Shown piece by piece: positions 22,029 to 29,396 of a stretch of 33,158 bases of DNA (the first letter of the stretch is position 1; each line of letters begins with the position of its first letter). The stretch spans positions 1 to 33,158 of the forward strand of contig JAHFNM010000005.1 in the NCBI GenBank assembly GCA_023267415.1, in the 5' to 3' direction. Below the pieces are notes generated by a model that did not search any database, had not been told where the DNA came from, and worked only from the letters and a program-made list of their open reading frames with translations. The position numbers and the translations under genes are program-made. Origin of the DNA: Candidatus Nomurabacteria bacterium (GTDB taxonomy: Bacteria; Patescibacteriota; Minisyncoccia; Phycocordibacterales; UBA9973).

Positions 22029-23232
22029 GTTTTTCAATAAATAGTTGTTCGTCAAGCATCGCTTGCATGCCTTGGTCGACATCTTTTTGGATGTCTTCCC
22101 ATTTCCTTTCTCGGGTTTCAATGGTTGCGCCGTAGATTATTTTCGTAGGAACGAAAACTATCCATGGGCGTTTCCATGACTTTGGCTGGAAGCGTTTTGG
22201 TAAAAAGAACAGTATCAGCTGGATCGGCACCCCTGTCTTTGAGGCAATCTTTGCAATTTCCGGCTTGCATGGCAATAGGAAATTGTCTGGACCAACAGAA
22301 CGTTTGCTTTCGTGAAAGATAAACAGACTGTAACCTTCATCGATCGCCCTCATCATTGAACGCACCATCCCGGTGTTCTTATTTTTACCAGTGATCGGGA
22401 TCACTTTGATCCCATTTCTTCTTAAGAATGCGGCGAAAGGCGGAAAGACAAATAATATTTTGTCTGCAAGGACTTTCCATTTTTCGCCCGTCTTCTTCCT
22501 CATTGACTTAGGGATTTTTGGAACATCAAAGAACGAAGCGTGGTTCGTCAAACAGAAAAGCTGCCCTTCCGCAATTTCCCCGACTACCTCAGTGCTCGAA
22601 CCTGAAAAGTACTCAAAGATTCCTGAAAGCGTGATTCGTGCGAGCGGATACCTTGTTTTTTCTGGAACGAACACCAATACTATTTCCAAAATTATCCAGG
22701 TTACGAGCGATGTTGCAGATATCATTATCCATACGATAATCGAGGGAATGATGTTGAGTGGCCCATATCCTGCAAACGCTCTCCAATACCTGCTTTTGAT
22801 AAACCAGTAAAAAATGATCACCGCGGTGATGATTTCTGGAACGATCAGGGGGATGGAAAATAATTGTACCAGCGTGACGCCAAGAACAAGTATCAATAGT
22901 CGTGTTGTGGTACCTTCTGGCGCGTCGATGTTTAGGTATCTCTTCAGGCAATGCCGTATGAAGCTTGCCCGATACGTCTCAGGATCCCAATAGGCGCGTT
23001 CCGGCTGGGACTTTTCCCAGATCGAATTCTCGAGCCAAGTCAGTGGGCACCATCCTTGTCCCAATGATTGGAACGCTGCAACGAAGAAAATCAGAATTAA
23101 TTGTTTCCATGCATTCTCTGGGTAAAAAATTATCCAAATCGTTCCGCTAAACATTATAGCGAGAATCAAAAGGTGGAACCCGAAAACGCTCCAAGCGAAT
23201 CGCTTGAGATTCTTTTTATTTAGTTTTTCCAT
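22024..23232 (-). CDS. PlsC-like acyltransferase fused to an N-terminal membrane domain (DUF2784-like)
   Basis: The C-terminal half (from about residue 225) has the acyltransferase block NHASFFD (NHx4D), a second block KWKVLADKILFVFPPFAAFLRRNGIK, and FHESKRS in place of the usual FPEGTRS, with TGVPIQLILFF as block IV. This fits a 1-acylglycerol-3-phosphate or related lipid acyltransferase at the membrane. The N-terminal half has about five membrane helices, and a stretch with GWCPLTWLEN and SFIRHCLKRYLNI resembles the DUF2784 family. The 402-aa fusion is unusual: PlsC proteins are normally about 240 aa. Substrate unknown. Start ATG 23232 has a divergent promoter about 40 bp upstream, facing the uvrA promoter. 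Confidence 0.75.
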   Translation of the reverse strand: MEKLNKKNLKRFAWSVFGFHLLILAIMFSGTIWIIFYPENAWKQLILIFFVAAFQSLGQGWCPLTWLENSIWEKSQPERAYWDPETYRASFIRHCLKRYLNIDAPEGTTTRLLILVLGVTLVQLFSIPLIVPEIITAVIIFYWFIKSRYWRAFAGYGPLNIIPSIIVWIMISATSLVTWIILEIVLVFVPEKTRYPLARITLSGIFEYFSGSSTEVVGEIAEGQLFCLTNHASFFDVPKIPKSMRKKTGEKWKVLADKILFVFPPFAAFLRRNGIKVIPITGKNKNTGMVRSMMRAIDEGYSLFIFHESKRSVGPDNFLLPCKPEIAKIASKTGVPIQLILFFLPKRFQPKSWKRPWIVFVPTKIIYGATIETRERKWEDIQKDVDQGMQAMLDEQLFIEKQ

Positions 23233-23270
23233 GTGGCTTGTTTATGAATGAGGAAAGTTTGTTTGTCAGA

Positions 23271-23298
23271 ACTTTACTACAGAGATGATTTTTGTCAA
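23271..23298 (-). promoter_or_regulatory. Promoter of the acyltransferase gene
   Basis: Minus strand TTGACA (plus 23293-23298), 16-bp spacer, TAAAGT (plus 23271-23276). Its -35 box overlaps that of the uvrA promoter on the other strand. Confidence 0.55.
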
Positions 23299-23320
23299 TG
23301 ATTGACCGATATGGTATACT
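23292..23320 (+). promoter_or_regulatory. uvrA promoter
   Basis: -35 TTGTCA (23292-23297), 17-bp spacer, -10 TATACT (23315-23320) with extended TGG. The leader is about 155 nt and contains a GCAC...GGGTGC hairpin (about 23341-23370) and the 75-bp repeat. No SOS box was recognised. Confidence 0.8.
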
Positions 23321-23394
23321 GGAGATATCTAAATAGAGATGCACACCCCCAAGGAGACTCGGCGGGTGCGATTCTGTTGTGAAGATGAGCATTG

Positions 23395-23469
23395 TGTCAT
23401 CCCGGACTTAATCCGGGATCCACGAAGAATGTAATACATATGGATTCCGGCTCATAGGCCGGAATGACA
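23395..23469. repeat. 75-bp dispersed palindromic repeat, copy 2
   Basis: Starts TGTCATCCC and ends GGAATGACA. Two hairpins, CCCGGACTTAATCCGGG and TTCCGGCTCATAGGCCGGAA, are separated by ATCCACGAAGA as in copy 1. It ends 14 bp before the uvrA start and is part of its mRNA leader. Confidence 0.82.
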
Positions 23470-23483
23470 ACCTAAAAAAATAT

Positions 23484-26087
23484 ATGAAATCCGAAAAAGA
23501 CAATCAAAACTGGATACGCGTCAAAGGCGCCAAGACCCACAACCTCAAAAATGTGGATGTGGAGATGCCTCGCGACAAGATGGTTGCGATCACGGGTATG
23601 TCCGGATCGGGAAAATCGTCGCTCGCATTCGATACGATCTTTGCCGAGGGTCAGCGACGATATGTCGAATCGCTTTCTTCGTATGCACGACAATTCCTTC
23701 AGCAGATGCCAAAGCCCGATGTCGAAGAGATCACCGGACTCTCTCCGGCAATTTCGATCGACCAAAAATCTCGCTCCAACAATCCGCGTTCGACCGTGGC
23801 GACGATCACCGAAATCTACGACTATCTCCGCGTGCTCTACGCTCGCATCGGCCGACCATTTTCTCCCATCAGCGGGCTTGAAGTGAAGAAGCTTTCCAAT
23901 CAGGAAATTTCAGACTTCGTATTGAAAAAGGTGAAGGATGTTCTCAAAAATTCTAAAGGCAAAGAAAAGAAAGTTATGGGTGTCTCGTGGAACGATGCTC
24001 CGATCGAAATCTACGCGCCGATGGTTCGCGGACGAAAAGGCGAGTACTACCAATTGCTTTACGACATGCTTTCGAAAGGGTATGAAAAGGCACGCATTGA
24101 TGGCAAGGTGCACAATCTTCGCGACCGCATCGAGCTTTCAAAGACTGCCAAACATGAAATCGACATTATGATCGATAGTTTTGCCGTGCATGAATTTGCC
24201 GATCGTCCAGCCGACATGGAAATGCGACTTGCCGAAGCCATCGAACGAGCGATTCTTGAATCCGACGGACTCATTCGCATTGTCACGCCAGACGAAGACT
24301 CGCTGCTCTCCGCCAAGCTCATTTGTCCGGAAGACGGTTATGTATTTCCCGAGATTGAGCCGCGCTTGTTCTCGTTCAACTCGCCATACGGCGCATGTTC
24401 GGCTTGTAACGGACTTGGCACGAAGCATTTTTTTGGGGATGAGCCGTGCGACATGTGTCACGGCGCGCGATTGCGAGAAGAAGCGCTCAATGTATTTCTC
24501 GGCGGCAAGCACGGCGGAAAGAATGTGGTGGACTTTACCAAGATGACCGTGCGAGAGGCCGCAGACTTTTTGGCGACCATAAAACTGACGGCCAAGGAGC
24601 GCGAGATCGGCGCGGGAATTCTTAAAGAGATCGGCGACCGAGTGCAATTCATGCTCAATGTGGGTCTTGATTATCTCGGACTCGATCGCAGGGCAAATAC
24701 GCTTTCGGGAGGGGAGAGTCAGCGCATTCGGCTGGCATCACAGCTTGGCTCACGTCTCGTAGGTGCCATGTATGTGCTCGACGAGCCAACGATCGGTCTG
24801 CATCAACGGGACAACGACAAACTCATTGCCACGCTGCTTGAGTTGCGCGATTTGGGTAATACGATCATCGTCGTTGAGCACGATGAAGACACGATCTATG
24901 CTTCGGACTATATCGTAGACATCGGCCCGGCTGCCGGAGTGCATGGAGGTAATATCATCGTTTCCGATTGGCTCGACAAATTGCTCACCGCAAAGACCAA
25001 TCCGTCTGGCTCACGTACGCTCGCATATCTTCGCGAAGAGGCAAAGATCCCTGTTCCAGACAAGCGCCGTGACTCCGACAAAGGCATGCTGCAGATCGTC
25101 GGTGCGAAAGTGCATAACATCGACAATGTGAATATTGATATTCCTCTCGGCCGACTCGTGTGCATCACGGGAGTTTCCGGCGCGGGCAAGTCGTCATTTA
25201 TGGACGACGTTCTCGGCGCAAACCTCTCTGCTCAATTCGACAAAAAATACCGTACGAACAAGATTTATAACTGCGCAAAATTCCTCGGCCGCGAGTATCT
25301 CACTCGAGCCATTCTCATAGATCAATCGCCGATCGGGCGCACTCCGCGTTCGAACATTGCTACATATACGGGCGCGTGGAGCCATATTCGCGACATGTTT
25401 GCCGAGACCGAAGAGGCACGCCTCCGCGGATGGAAGGCAAACCGATTCTCATTCAACGTCAAAGGCGGACGCTGCGAAGCCTGTGAAGGTCGCGGTGTGA
25501 TCGCCGTCGAGATGCACTTCCTTCCGACAGTGTATGTGACTTGCGACGTGTGCGATGGCAAGCGTTTCGACAAGGAAACCCTCAAAGTAAAGTATAAAAA
25601 GAAGAGCGTATACGAAGTGCTTGAGATGACGGTGGAAGAAGCGAATGCCTTCTTCCGCGACATTCCCGCGATCAGCGATCGCCTCCAGACACTCGTAGAC
25701 GTGGGACTTTCATATATCAAAATCGGCCAGAACGCGACAACGCTCTCGGGTGGAGAAGCTCAGCGCGTGAAAATTGCCTCAGAACTCTATCGGCCATTCA
25801 TTCAAAAAGCGATGTATCTTCTCGATGAGCCGACTGTGGGACTGCATTACGACGATGTGGCAAATCTTGTGCACGTGCTCCAAAAGCTCGTCAATCACGG
25901 CAACACTGTGGTGGTCATCGAGCACAACCTCGATCTCATCAAATGCGCCGACTACCTCATCGACTTTGGTCCTGAAGGGGGAGATAAGGGCGGAAAAATT
26001 ATTGCCAAGGGAACTCCGGAAGAGGTTGCGAATAATGCGAAAAGCCACACAGGATATTATTTGAAAAAAGTGTTGAAGAGGAAATAG
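23484..26087 (+). CDS. uvrA: Excinuclease ABC subunit A
   Basis: UvrA is the dimeric ABC ATPase that finds bulky lesions and loads UvrB. The 867-aa product has two ATPase halves. The first has Walker A GMSGSGKS (residues 38-45) and signature LSGGESQRIRLASQLG with Walker B YVLDEPTIGLH. The second has GVSGAGKS near residue 562, LSGGEAQRVKIASEL and YLLDEPTVGLH. Zinc modules: in the first half CPED ... CSAC, where the usual second cysteine is Asp, then CDMC; in the second CEAC ... CDVC, intact. It is shorter than the 940-aa E. coli protein, with losses probably in the insertion domains. Own promoter and terminator. Start ATG 23484 has no Shine-Dalgarno. Confidence 0.98.
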   Translation: MKSEKDNQNWIRVKGAKTHNLKNVDVEMPRDKMVAITGMSGSGKSSLAFDTIFAEGQRRYVESLSSYARQFLQQMPKPDVEEITGLSPAISIDQKSRSNNPRSTVATITEIYDYLRVLYARIGRPFSPISGLEVKKLSNQEISDFVLKKVKDVLKNSKGKEKKVMGVSWNDAPIEIYAPMVRGRKGEYYQLLYDMLSKGYEKARIDGKVHNLRDRIELSKTAKHEIDIMIDSFAVHEFADRPADMEMRLAEAIERAILESDGLIRIVTPDEDSLLSAKLICPEDGYVFPEIEPRLFSFNSPYGACSACNGLGTKHFFGDEPCDMCHGARLREEALNVFLGGKHGGKNVVDFTKMTVREAADFLATIKLTAKEREIGAGILKEIGDRVQFMLNVGLDYLGLDRRANTLSGGESQRIRLASQLGSRLVGAMYVLDEPTIGLHQRDNDKLIATLLELRDLGNTIIVVEHDEDTIYASDYIVDIGPAAGVHGGNIIVSDWLDKLLTAKTNPSGSRTLAYLREEAKIPVPDKRRDSDKGMLQIVGAKVHNIDNVNIDIPLGRLVCITGVSGAGKSSFMDDVLGANLSAQFDKKYRTNKIYNCAKFLGREYLTRAILIDQSPIGRTPRSNIATYTGAWSHIRDMFAETEEARLRGWKANRFSFNVKGGRCEACEGRGVIAVEMHFLPTVYVTCDVCDGKRFDKETLKVKYKKKSVYEVLEMTVEEANAFFRDIPAISDRLQTLVDVGLSYIKIGQNATTLSGGEAQRVKIASELYRPFIQKAMYLLDEPTVGLHYDDVANLVHVLQKLVNHGNTVVVIEHNLDLIKCADYLIDFGPEGGDKGGKIIAKGTPEEVANNAKSHTGYYLKKVLKRK

Positions 26088-26093
26088 GTAAAT

Positions 26094-26121
26094 AAAAAGC
26101 CGGAATAAGTTCCGGCTTTTT
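26094..26121. terminator. Bidirectional terminator between uvrA and a converging gene
   Basis: Arms AAAAAGCCGGAA/TTCCGGCTTTTT (26094-26105 with 26110-26121), loop TAAG. A- and T-runs on both sides serve both converging transcripts. Confidence 0.93.
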
Positions 26122-26135
26122 GTATTGCTTTTTTA

Positions 26136-26510
26136 TTAAAAAAAGGTCATTGCAGTCATCACTCCTATGAGATCTTCCTGAGAGGGTTTTTTGAAAGATA
26201 TTTTTCTTTCAACAGATGTAATCGTGAATACTGCACCTTTCACTAAGTACTCTGTGGGGATATTGGTGGTGTCATACCAACTCTCTTTATAGGCATATGT
26301 TTCGTTATCATAATCAATCAAGACGCTTCTTTTTAGTTTGATTTTTTTGTCTTTTAAACACATAACCTTAAACCATGTGCCAGAATCCTGTAATGTTAGA
26401 GTGAGCGGTTTGTGATAGCTCGCATCTTTTTTTGTCAGTGCGTAGACAACGCAGGTTATGCAGAAGATCGCAAACAAAAAAGGTTCGGAAGTGAAAAATG
26501 ATAGCCACAT
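26136..26510 (-). CDS. Small membrane-anchored protein, unknown
   Basis: Start chosen at ATG 26510 (MWLSFFTSEPFLFAIF) because a promoter-like TTGACT/TAGTAT pair lies just upstream and would fall inside the longer frame that begins at 26606. The 124-aa product has one membrane helix (about residues 9-25, FLFAIFCITCVVYAL) and a beta-rich outer domain with KPLTLTLQDSGTWFKVM and LKRSVLIDYDNETYAYKESW. No known family. AT-rich, one-gene unit. Confidence 0.65.
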   Translation of the reverse strand: MWLSFFTSEPFLFAIFCITCVVYALTKKDASYHKPLTLTLQDSGTWFKVMCLKDKKIKLKRSVLIDYDNETYAYKESWYDTTNIPTEYLVKGAVFTITSVERKISFKKPSQEDLIGVMTAMTFF

Positions 26511-26547
26511 ATTTTTTAGTTTTAGTGAATTAAATTTGTTTATTTTT

Positions 26548-26575
26548 ATACTATAATATTTTTGTAAAAAGTCAA
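26548..26575 (-). promoter_or_regulatory. Probable promoter
   Basis: Minus strand TTGACT (plus 26570-26575), 16-bp spacer, TAGTAT (plus 26548-26553), 38 bp before ATG 26510. Confidence 0.45.
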
Positions 26576-26584
26576 TAAGAGGCA

Positions 26585-26622
26585 AATAAAAAATCCGACT
26601 GGTCAAAATGACCGGTCGGATT
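26585..26622 (-). terminator. Terminator overlapping a gene's last codons
   Basis: Minus-strand hairpin with 13-nt arms (plus 26592-26604 with 26610-26622, one mismatch) and a TTTTTTATTT run. The TGA stop of the upstream gene lies at the edge of the loop. Confidence 0.8.
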
Positions 26623-26869
26623 CAACTTTCATGCCGTAGCATTCTAAGCCATGGCGGATGCGTTTTGCGAGATCCCTGATCTCAGGCGTCTTGCCGTTCT
26701 TGGAAGAATATTCCACGGTCAGGAAGCAATTTGTCTCATATCTTTTTAGCATCACCGCGTTTCCTTCAAGAGAAGCATTCACCACCTTGATGTACTGGCG
26801 TATGAGTTCGCGTTCTTGAGGCTTGGATGAACTCGTCTTTCGTTCTGCGAAAAAATCAATCAGGCTCAT
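26603..26869 (-). CDS. Small orphan protein, third gene of a minus-strand trio
   Basis: Start chosen at ATG 26869 (MSLIDFFAERK), 29 bp after the stop of the preceding gene; a longer frame to 26962 would overlap that gene. The 88-aa product is soluble and mostly helical at the N-terminus, then has a strand-like CFLTVEYSS and a helix IRDLAKRIRHGLECYG. Family not recognised. It is the last gene of a run with 27184-27417 and 26899-27153 and ends in an overlapping terminator. Confidence 0.6.
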   Translation of the reverse strand: MSLIDFFAERKTSSSKPQERELIRQYIKVVNASLEGNAVMLKRYETNCFLTVEYSSKNGKTPEIRDLAKRIRHGLECYGMKVESDRSF

Positions 26870-26898
26870 AAGGATACATTTACGTGTGTGAAATAGCA

Positions 26899-27153
26899 TT
26901 ACTTCATAGATTGCCGTCCCAGCAAAAACACATTGTTGTTGCTGTCTTTGATCGCAGTCCATATCTTGTTGTAGTCATGATTATGGCTGGAAAAGTCTCG
27001 GGGCGTATAAGGAATGAGCTTCATCGCTTCTTCTTTTGTTCCGGCTGCCAGGATCCTTTCCTTCAGCTCGTCCGTGATATTCTTTTCTCGATTGATGATG
27101 ATCGATTTGAAGCAATTGAGTGTTTGCTCAAGAACTTTTTTGTTAGTTGTCAT
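26899..27153 (-). CDS. Small orphan protein, second gene of the trio
   Basis: The 84-aa soluble helical protein starts MTTNKKVLEQTLNCFKSI and contains ELKERILAAGTKEEAMKLIP and a C-terminal NNNVFLLGRQSMK. No known family and no membrane segment. It begins 30 bp after the previous gene's stop and ends 29 bp before the next, regular spacing that suggests one transcript. Confidence 0.6.
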   Translation of the reverse strand: MTTNKKVLEQTLNCFKSIIINREKNITDELKERILAAGTKEEAMKLIPYTPRDFSSHNHDYNKIWTAIKDSNNNVFLLGRQSMK

Positions 27154-27183
27154 ACACGCTGATTTTATTTTGGTTGCAAAATG

Positions 27184-27417
27184 TTATGAGAATCGCTCGA
27201 GTTTTTCGCGTACACGTACGGCGTACTCGCGCACCTTTTTCGTTTTTCCTGATTGCGTTAGCTTTTCGGCTTCGAAATGCGCTAATTGCTTCCAGTTGAT
27301 CGTCGTTGGTTCGTCTCCGAGCCACACGAGAATATTTTCTATCAGGTGCGATAGGTCATCAATTTCTTCCTCCGTGAAGCCTTGTTCTCGCAGTTTGATT
27401 GTTGCGTCTTCCAGCAT
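27184..27417 (-). CDS. Small orphan protein, first gene of the trio
   Basis: The 77-aa soluble protein is helical, with LREQGFTEEEIDDLSHLIEN near the N-terminus and a basic end (VREYAVRVREKLERFS). No family recognised. It is the first gene of the minus-strand trio and faces uvrC across a 76-bp gap. A minus-strand TATAAT lies at about 27476-27481, with TTGACT 19 bp further upstream inside the start of uvrC. Confidence 0.6.
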   Translation of the reverse strand: MLEDATIKLREQGFTEEEIDDLSHLIENILVWLGDEPTTINWKQLAHFEAEKLTQSGKTKKVREYAVRVREKLERFS

Positions 27418-27493
27418 GATTCTTTGATTTTTGGGTGAGAATGTATGTTAAGGTGAAATTGTTTTTCTTTCGTTATTATACTAGAATAAAATA

Positions 27494-28699
27494 GTGAAAA
27501 GTCAAGGACTCGCAAAACTCAAGCTGCCTGACGCGCCCGGCGTATATTTTTTTCGCTTGGGCAAGGACATCCTCTATATCGGCAAAGCTACTTCTCTTCG
27601 CGATCGGACCAAGAGCTATTTTTCCAAAGATCTCATTGAGACGCGCGGTCCGCTCATTTTGGACATGGTTTTTAAGGCAGACAAAGTGACATTTGAACAA
27701 ACCGACTCTGTGCTCGAGGCGCTGATCCTTGAAGCAAATCTTATCAAGAAGCATCAGCCGTACTACAACACCAAGGAAAAGGACGATAAAAGCTGGAACT
27801 ATGTGTGCATCACGGACGAGAGCTTGCCGAAGGTGCTCGTTGTTCGAGGCAAGAATCTGGAGCCGGAAAAGTATTCTGCATCATACGGGCCGTTCACAAA
27901 CGGAATGCAGCTGAAGGAAGCCCTCAAGATCGTACGCCGGATATTTCCGTTTGCGGATGCCTCAAGCTCGAAGCGCGACAATTATGAATTTTACCGCCAG
28001 CTTGGTTTGACGCCGGACGTTTCGAGCGAAGATGCGCAAATCGCTTACAAGCGCAATTTGCGGAATATCAAATTGTTCTTTCAGGGAAAGAAGAAAGACA
28101 TTTTGAAGAATTTGGCGGGGGAGATGAAGTTGGCCGCAAAGGCGCGCCGCTTCGAAGAAGCGGCGCGCCTGCGGAACCAGATATTCGCCCTCGAGCATAT
28201 CAATGACATCGCTCTCCTAAAAAATGACCCGACTATTCGAAAGGAAAAGGCCGGCTTCCGAATCGAGGCTTATGATGTGGCGCATATGAACGGAAAGAAT
28301 ATGGTGGGCGTAATGACCGTCATGGAAGATTGCGAGATCAGCAAGAAGGAATACCGAACATTCAATATCAAGGGATTTGCCGATGCCAACGATACCGGAG
28401 CTCTCGAAGAAATGCTCTCGCGCAGAATGCGGCATACTGAGTGGGGTATGCCTGATCTTGTGGTGGCTGATGGAGGCGAAGCCCAGCTTCGCGTGGCAAA
28501 ACAGGTGCTAAAGCGATACCAGCTCGAGATCCCCGTGGTGTCCGTCGTCAAAGACGAGCGACACAAGCCCAAGGATATTCTTGGTGACGAAGCCATGGCG
28601 AAAGGGCACAAAAAAGAGATCTTGCTTGCGAACAGCGAAGCCCACCGTTTCTCGATCAAGCTGCATAAAAATAAAAGAAACAAGAATTTTTTGAAATAA
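27494..28699 (+). CDS. uvrC: Excinuclease ABC subunit C, shortened
   Basis: UvrC makes both cuts around a lesion in the UvrB-DNA complex. GTG start at 27494. The 401-aa product has the GIY-YIG nuclease domain (GVYFFR ... ILYIGKATSLRDR, residues 16-38), a UVR motif (AAKARRFEEAARLRNQIFAL near 217), and the RNase H-like second nuclease with EAYDVAHMNG, LVVADGGEAQL and SEAHRFSIKLHKNKRNK. The E. coli enzyme has about 610 aa. Missing here are the cysteine-rich segment and the C-terminal helix-hairpin-helix DNA-binding domain; the protein stops right after the RNase H-like core. No frameshift was seen: the stop is followed at once by a terminator, so it looks like a reduced form and not a broken gene. 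Confidence 0.93.
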   Translation: MKSQGLAKLKLPDAPGVYFFRLGKDILYIGKATSLRDRTKSYFSKDLIETRGPLILDMVFKADKVTFEQTDSVLEALILEANLIKKHQPYYNTKEKDDKSWNYVCITDESLPKVLVVRGKNLEPEKYSASYGPFTNGMQLKEALKIVRRIFPFADASSSKRDNYEFYRQLGLTPDVSSEDAQIAYKRNLRNIKLFFQGKKKDILKNLAGEMKLAAKARRFEEAARLRNQIFALEHINDIALLKNDPTIRKEKAGFRIEAYDVAHMNGKNMVGVMTVMEDCEISKKEYRTFNIKGFADANDTGALEEMLSRRMRHTEWGMPDLVVADGGEAQLRVAKQVLKRYQLEIPVVSVVKDERHKPKDILGDEAMAKGHKKEILLANSEAHRFSIKLHKNKRNKNFLK

Positions 28700-28711
28700 G
28701 CGAATATGTAT

Positions 28712-28741
28712 AAAAAAAGAGACTCGGTGTGTACGAGTCTC
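28712..28741 (-). terminator. Intrinsic terminator (minus strand)
   Basis: Stem GAGACTCG/CGAGTCTC (28719-28726 with 28734-28741) followed on the minus strand by seven T. It ends the 28783-29244 gene and may also affect uvrC read-through. Confidence 0.88.
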
Positions 28742-28782
28742 CTTAGGTCTGTGCGTGTGACTAACTACTAAGGAGAGGTTGC

Positions 28783-29244
28783 TTAAGCGGCAGAGGCGAA
28801 TAACTCCGTGAAGAATTTTTCATAGTGAGCCTTGTGAGGGTCACTCCTGTCGCAGAATACCAATAGGATCGTTTTTTGATCCGATTTGTCCTCTTGTTCC
28901 TTAGATTCCTTTAAAATTCCGTATAGCTCGTGGCTATACTCGTTCCTGAAACCGAACTCAAAAAATTTCTTTGATACCTGTTCCATGCTGATGGTACGTT
29001 CGTCCACCGGGGCAATCGCGTGATTTGGTAGTTGGCGTAAGCCGTTTTTGAGCTTGCGTACATCTCCGAATCGGAGCGGTCCAGCGCTCGTTACTGCCAC
29101 AATAACGTGAGGGTCAGGCGTCTTTGTTTCGTAGAAATTGAGATCGTCTTCGTGTACTGCGTGTTCTCTCGATACCTTGAGTATCATTTGTACCGGCTGG
29201 TCATTATCCAAGCTACCGGTGCTTTCTTCTCCTAGCTGTTTCAT
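28783..29244 (-). CDS. Orphan cytosolic protein
   Basis: Start chosen at ATG 29244 (MKQLGEES), because a TTGACA-TACCAT promoter lies between it and the longer frame start at 29328. The 153-aa product is soluble. Segments DPHVIVAVTSAGPLRFGDVRKL and KTILLVFCDRSDPHKAHYEKFF look like beta-alpha units with a strand and then a charged loop, somewhat like the core of a small regulatory or nucleotide-binding fold, but no motif is decisive. Two cysteines at most. Single-gene unit with own terminator. Confidence 0.65.
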   Translation of the reverse strand: MKQLGEESTGSLDNDQPVQMILKVSREHAVHEDDLNFYETKTPDPHVIVAVTSAGPLRFGDVRKLKNGLRQLPNHAIAPVDERTISMEQVSKKFFEFGFRNEYSHELYGILKESKEQEDKSDQKTILLVFCDRSDPHKAHYEKFFTELFASAA

Positions 29245-29285
29245 GGTTTTTTGTTTTTTAATGAAAAAATGTATTCTCATAGAAA

Positions 29286-29313
29286 ATGGTACTCCTGTCA
29301 CAAATCCTGTCAA
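29286..29313 (-). promoter_or_regulatory. Probable promoter (minus strand)
   Basis: TTGACA (plus 29308-29313), 16-bp spacer, TACCAT (plus 29286-29291), 42 bp before ATG 29244. Confidence 0.55.
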
Positions 29314-29359
29314 GTTATCGTTTAACATTTGTTCATCTTATTTTTATCTCCCAATTCGC

Positions 29360-29388
29360 TTTATGGGAGATACCCGATGCTGTATACT
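29360..29388 (+). promoter_or_regulatory. Probable promoter giving a leaderless ddl-like mRNA
   Basis: -10 TATACT (29383-29388), weak -35 TTTATG (29360-29365), spacer 17 bp. Expected start about 29395, against ATG 29397. Confidence 0.5.
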
Positions 29389-29396
29389 TACGGTAT

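Noticed and set aside
22373..22810. 145-aa plus-strand ORF opposite the acyltransferase
   Set aside because: Antisense to a gene with clear PlsC motifs; no promoter or ribosome-binding site.
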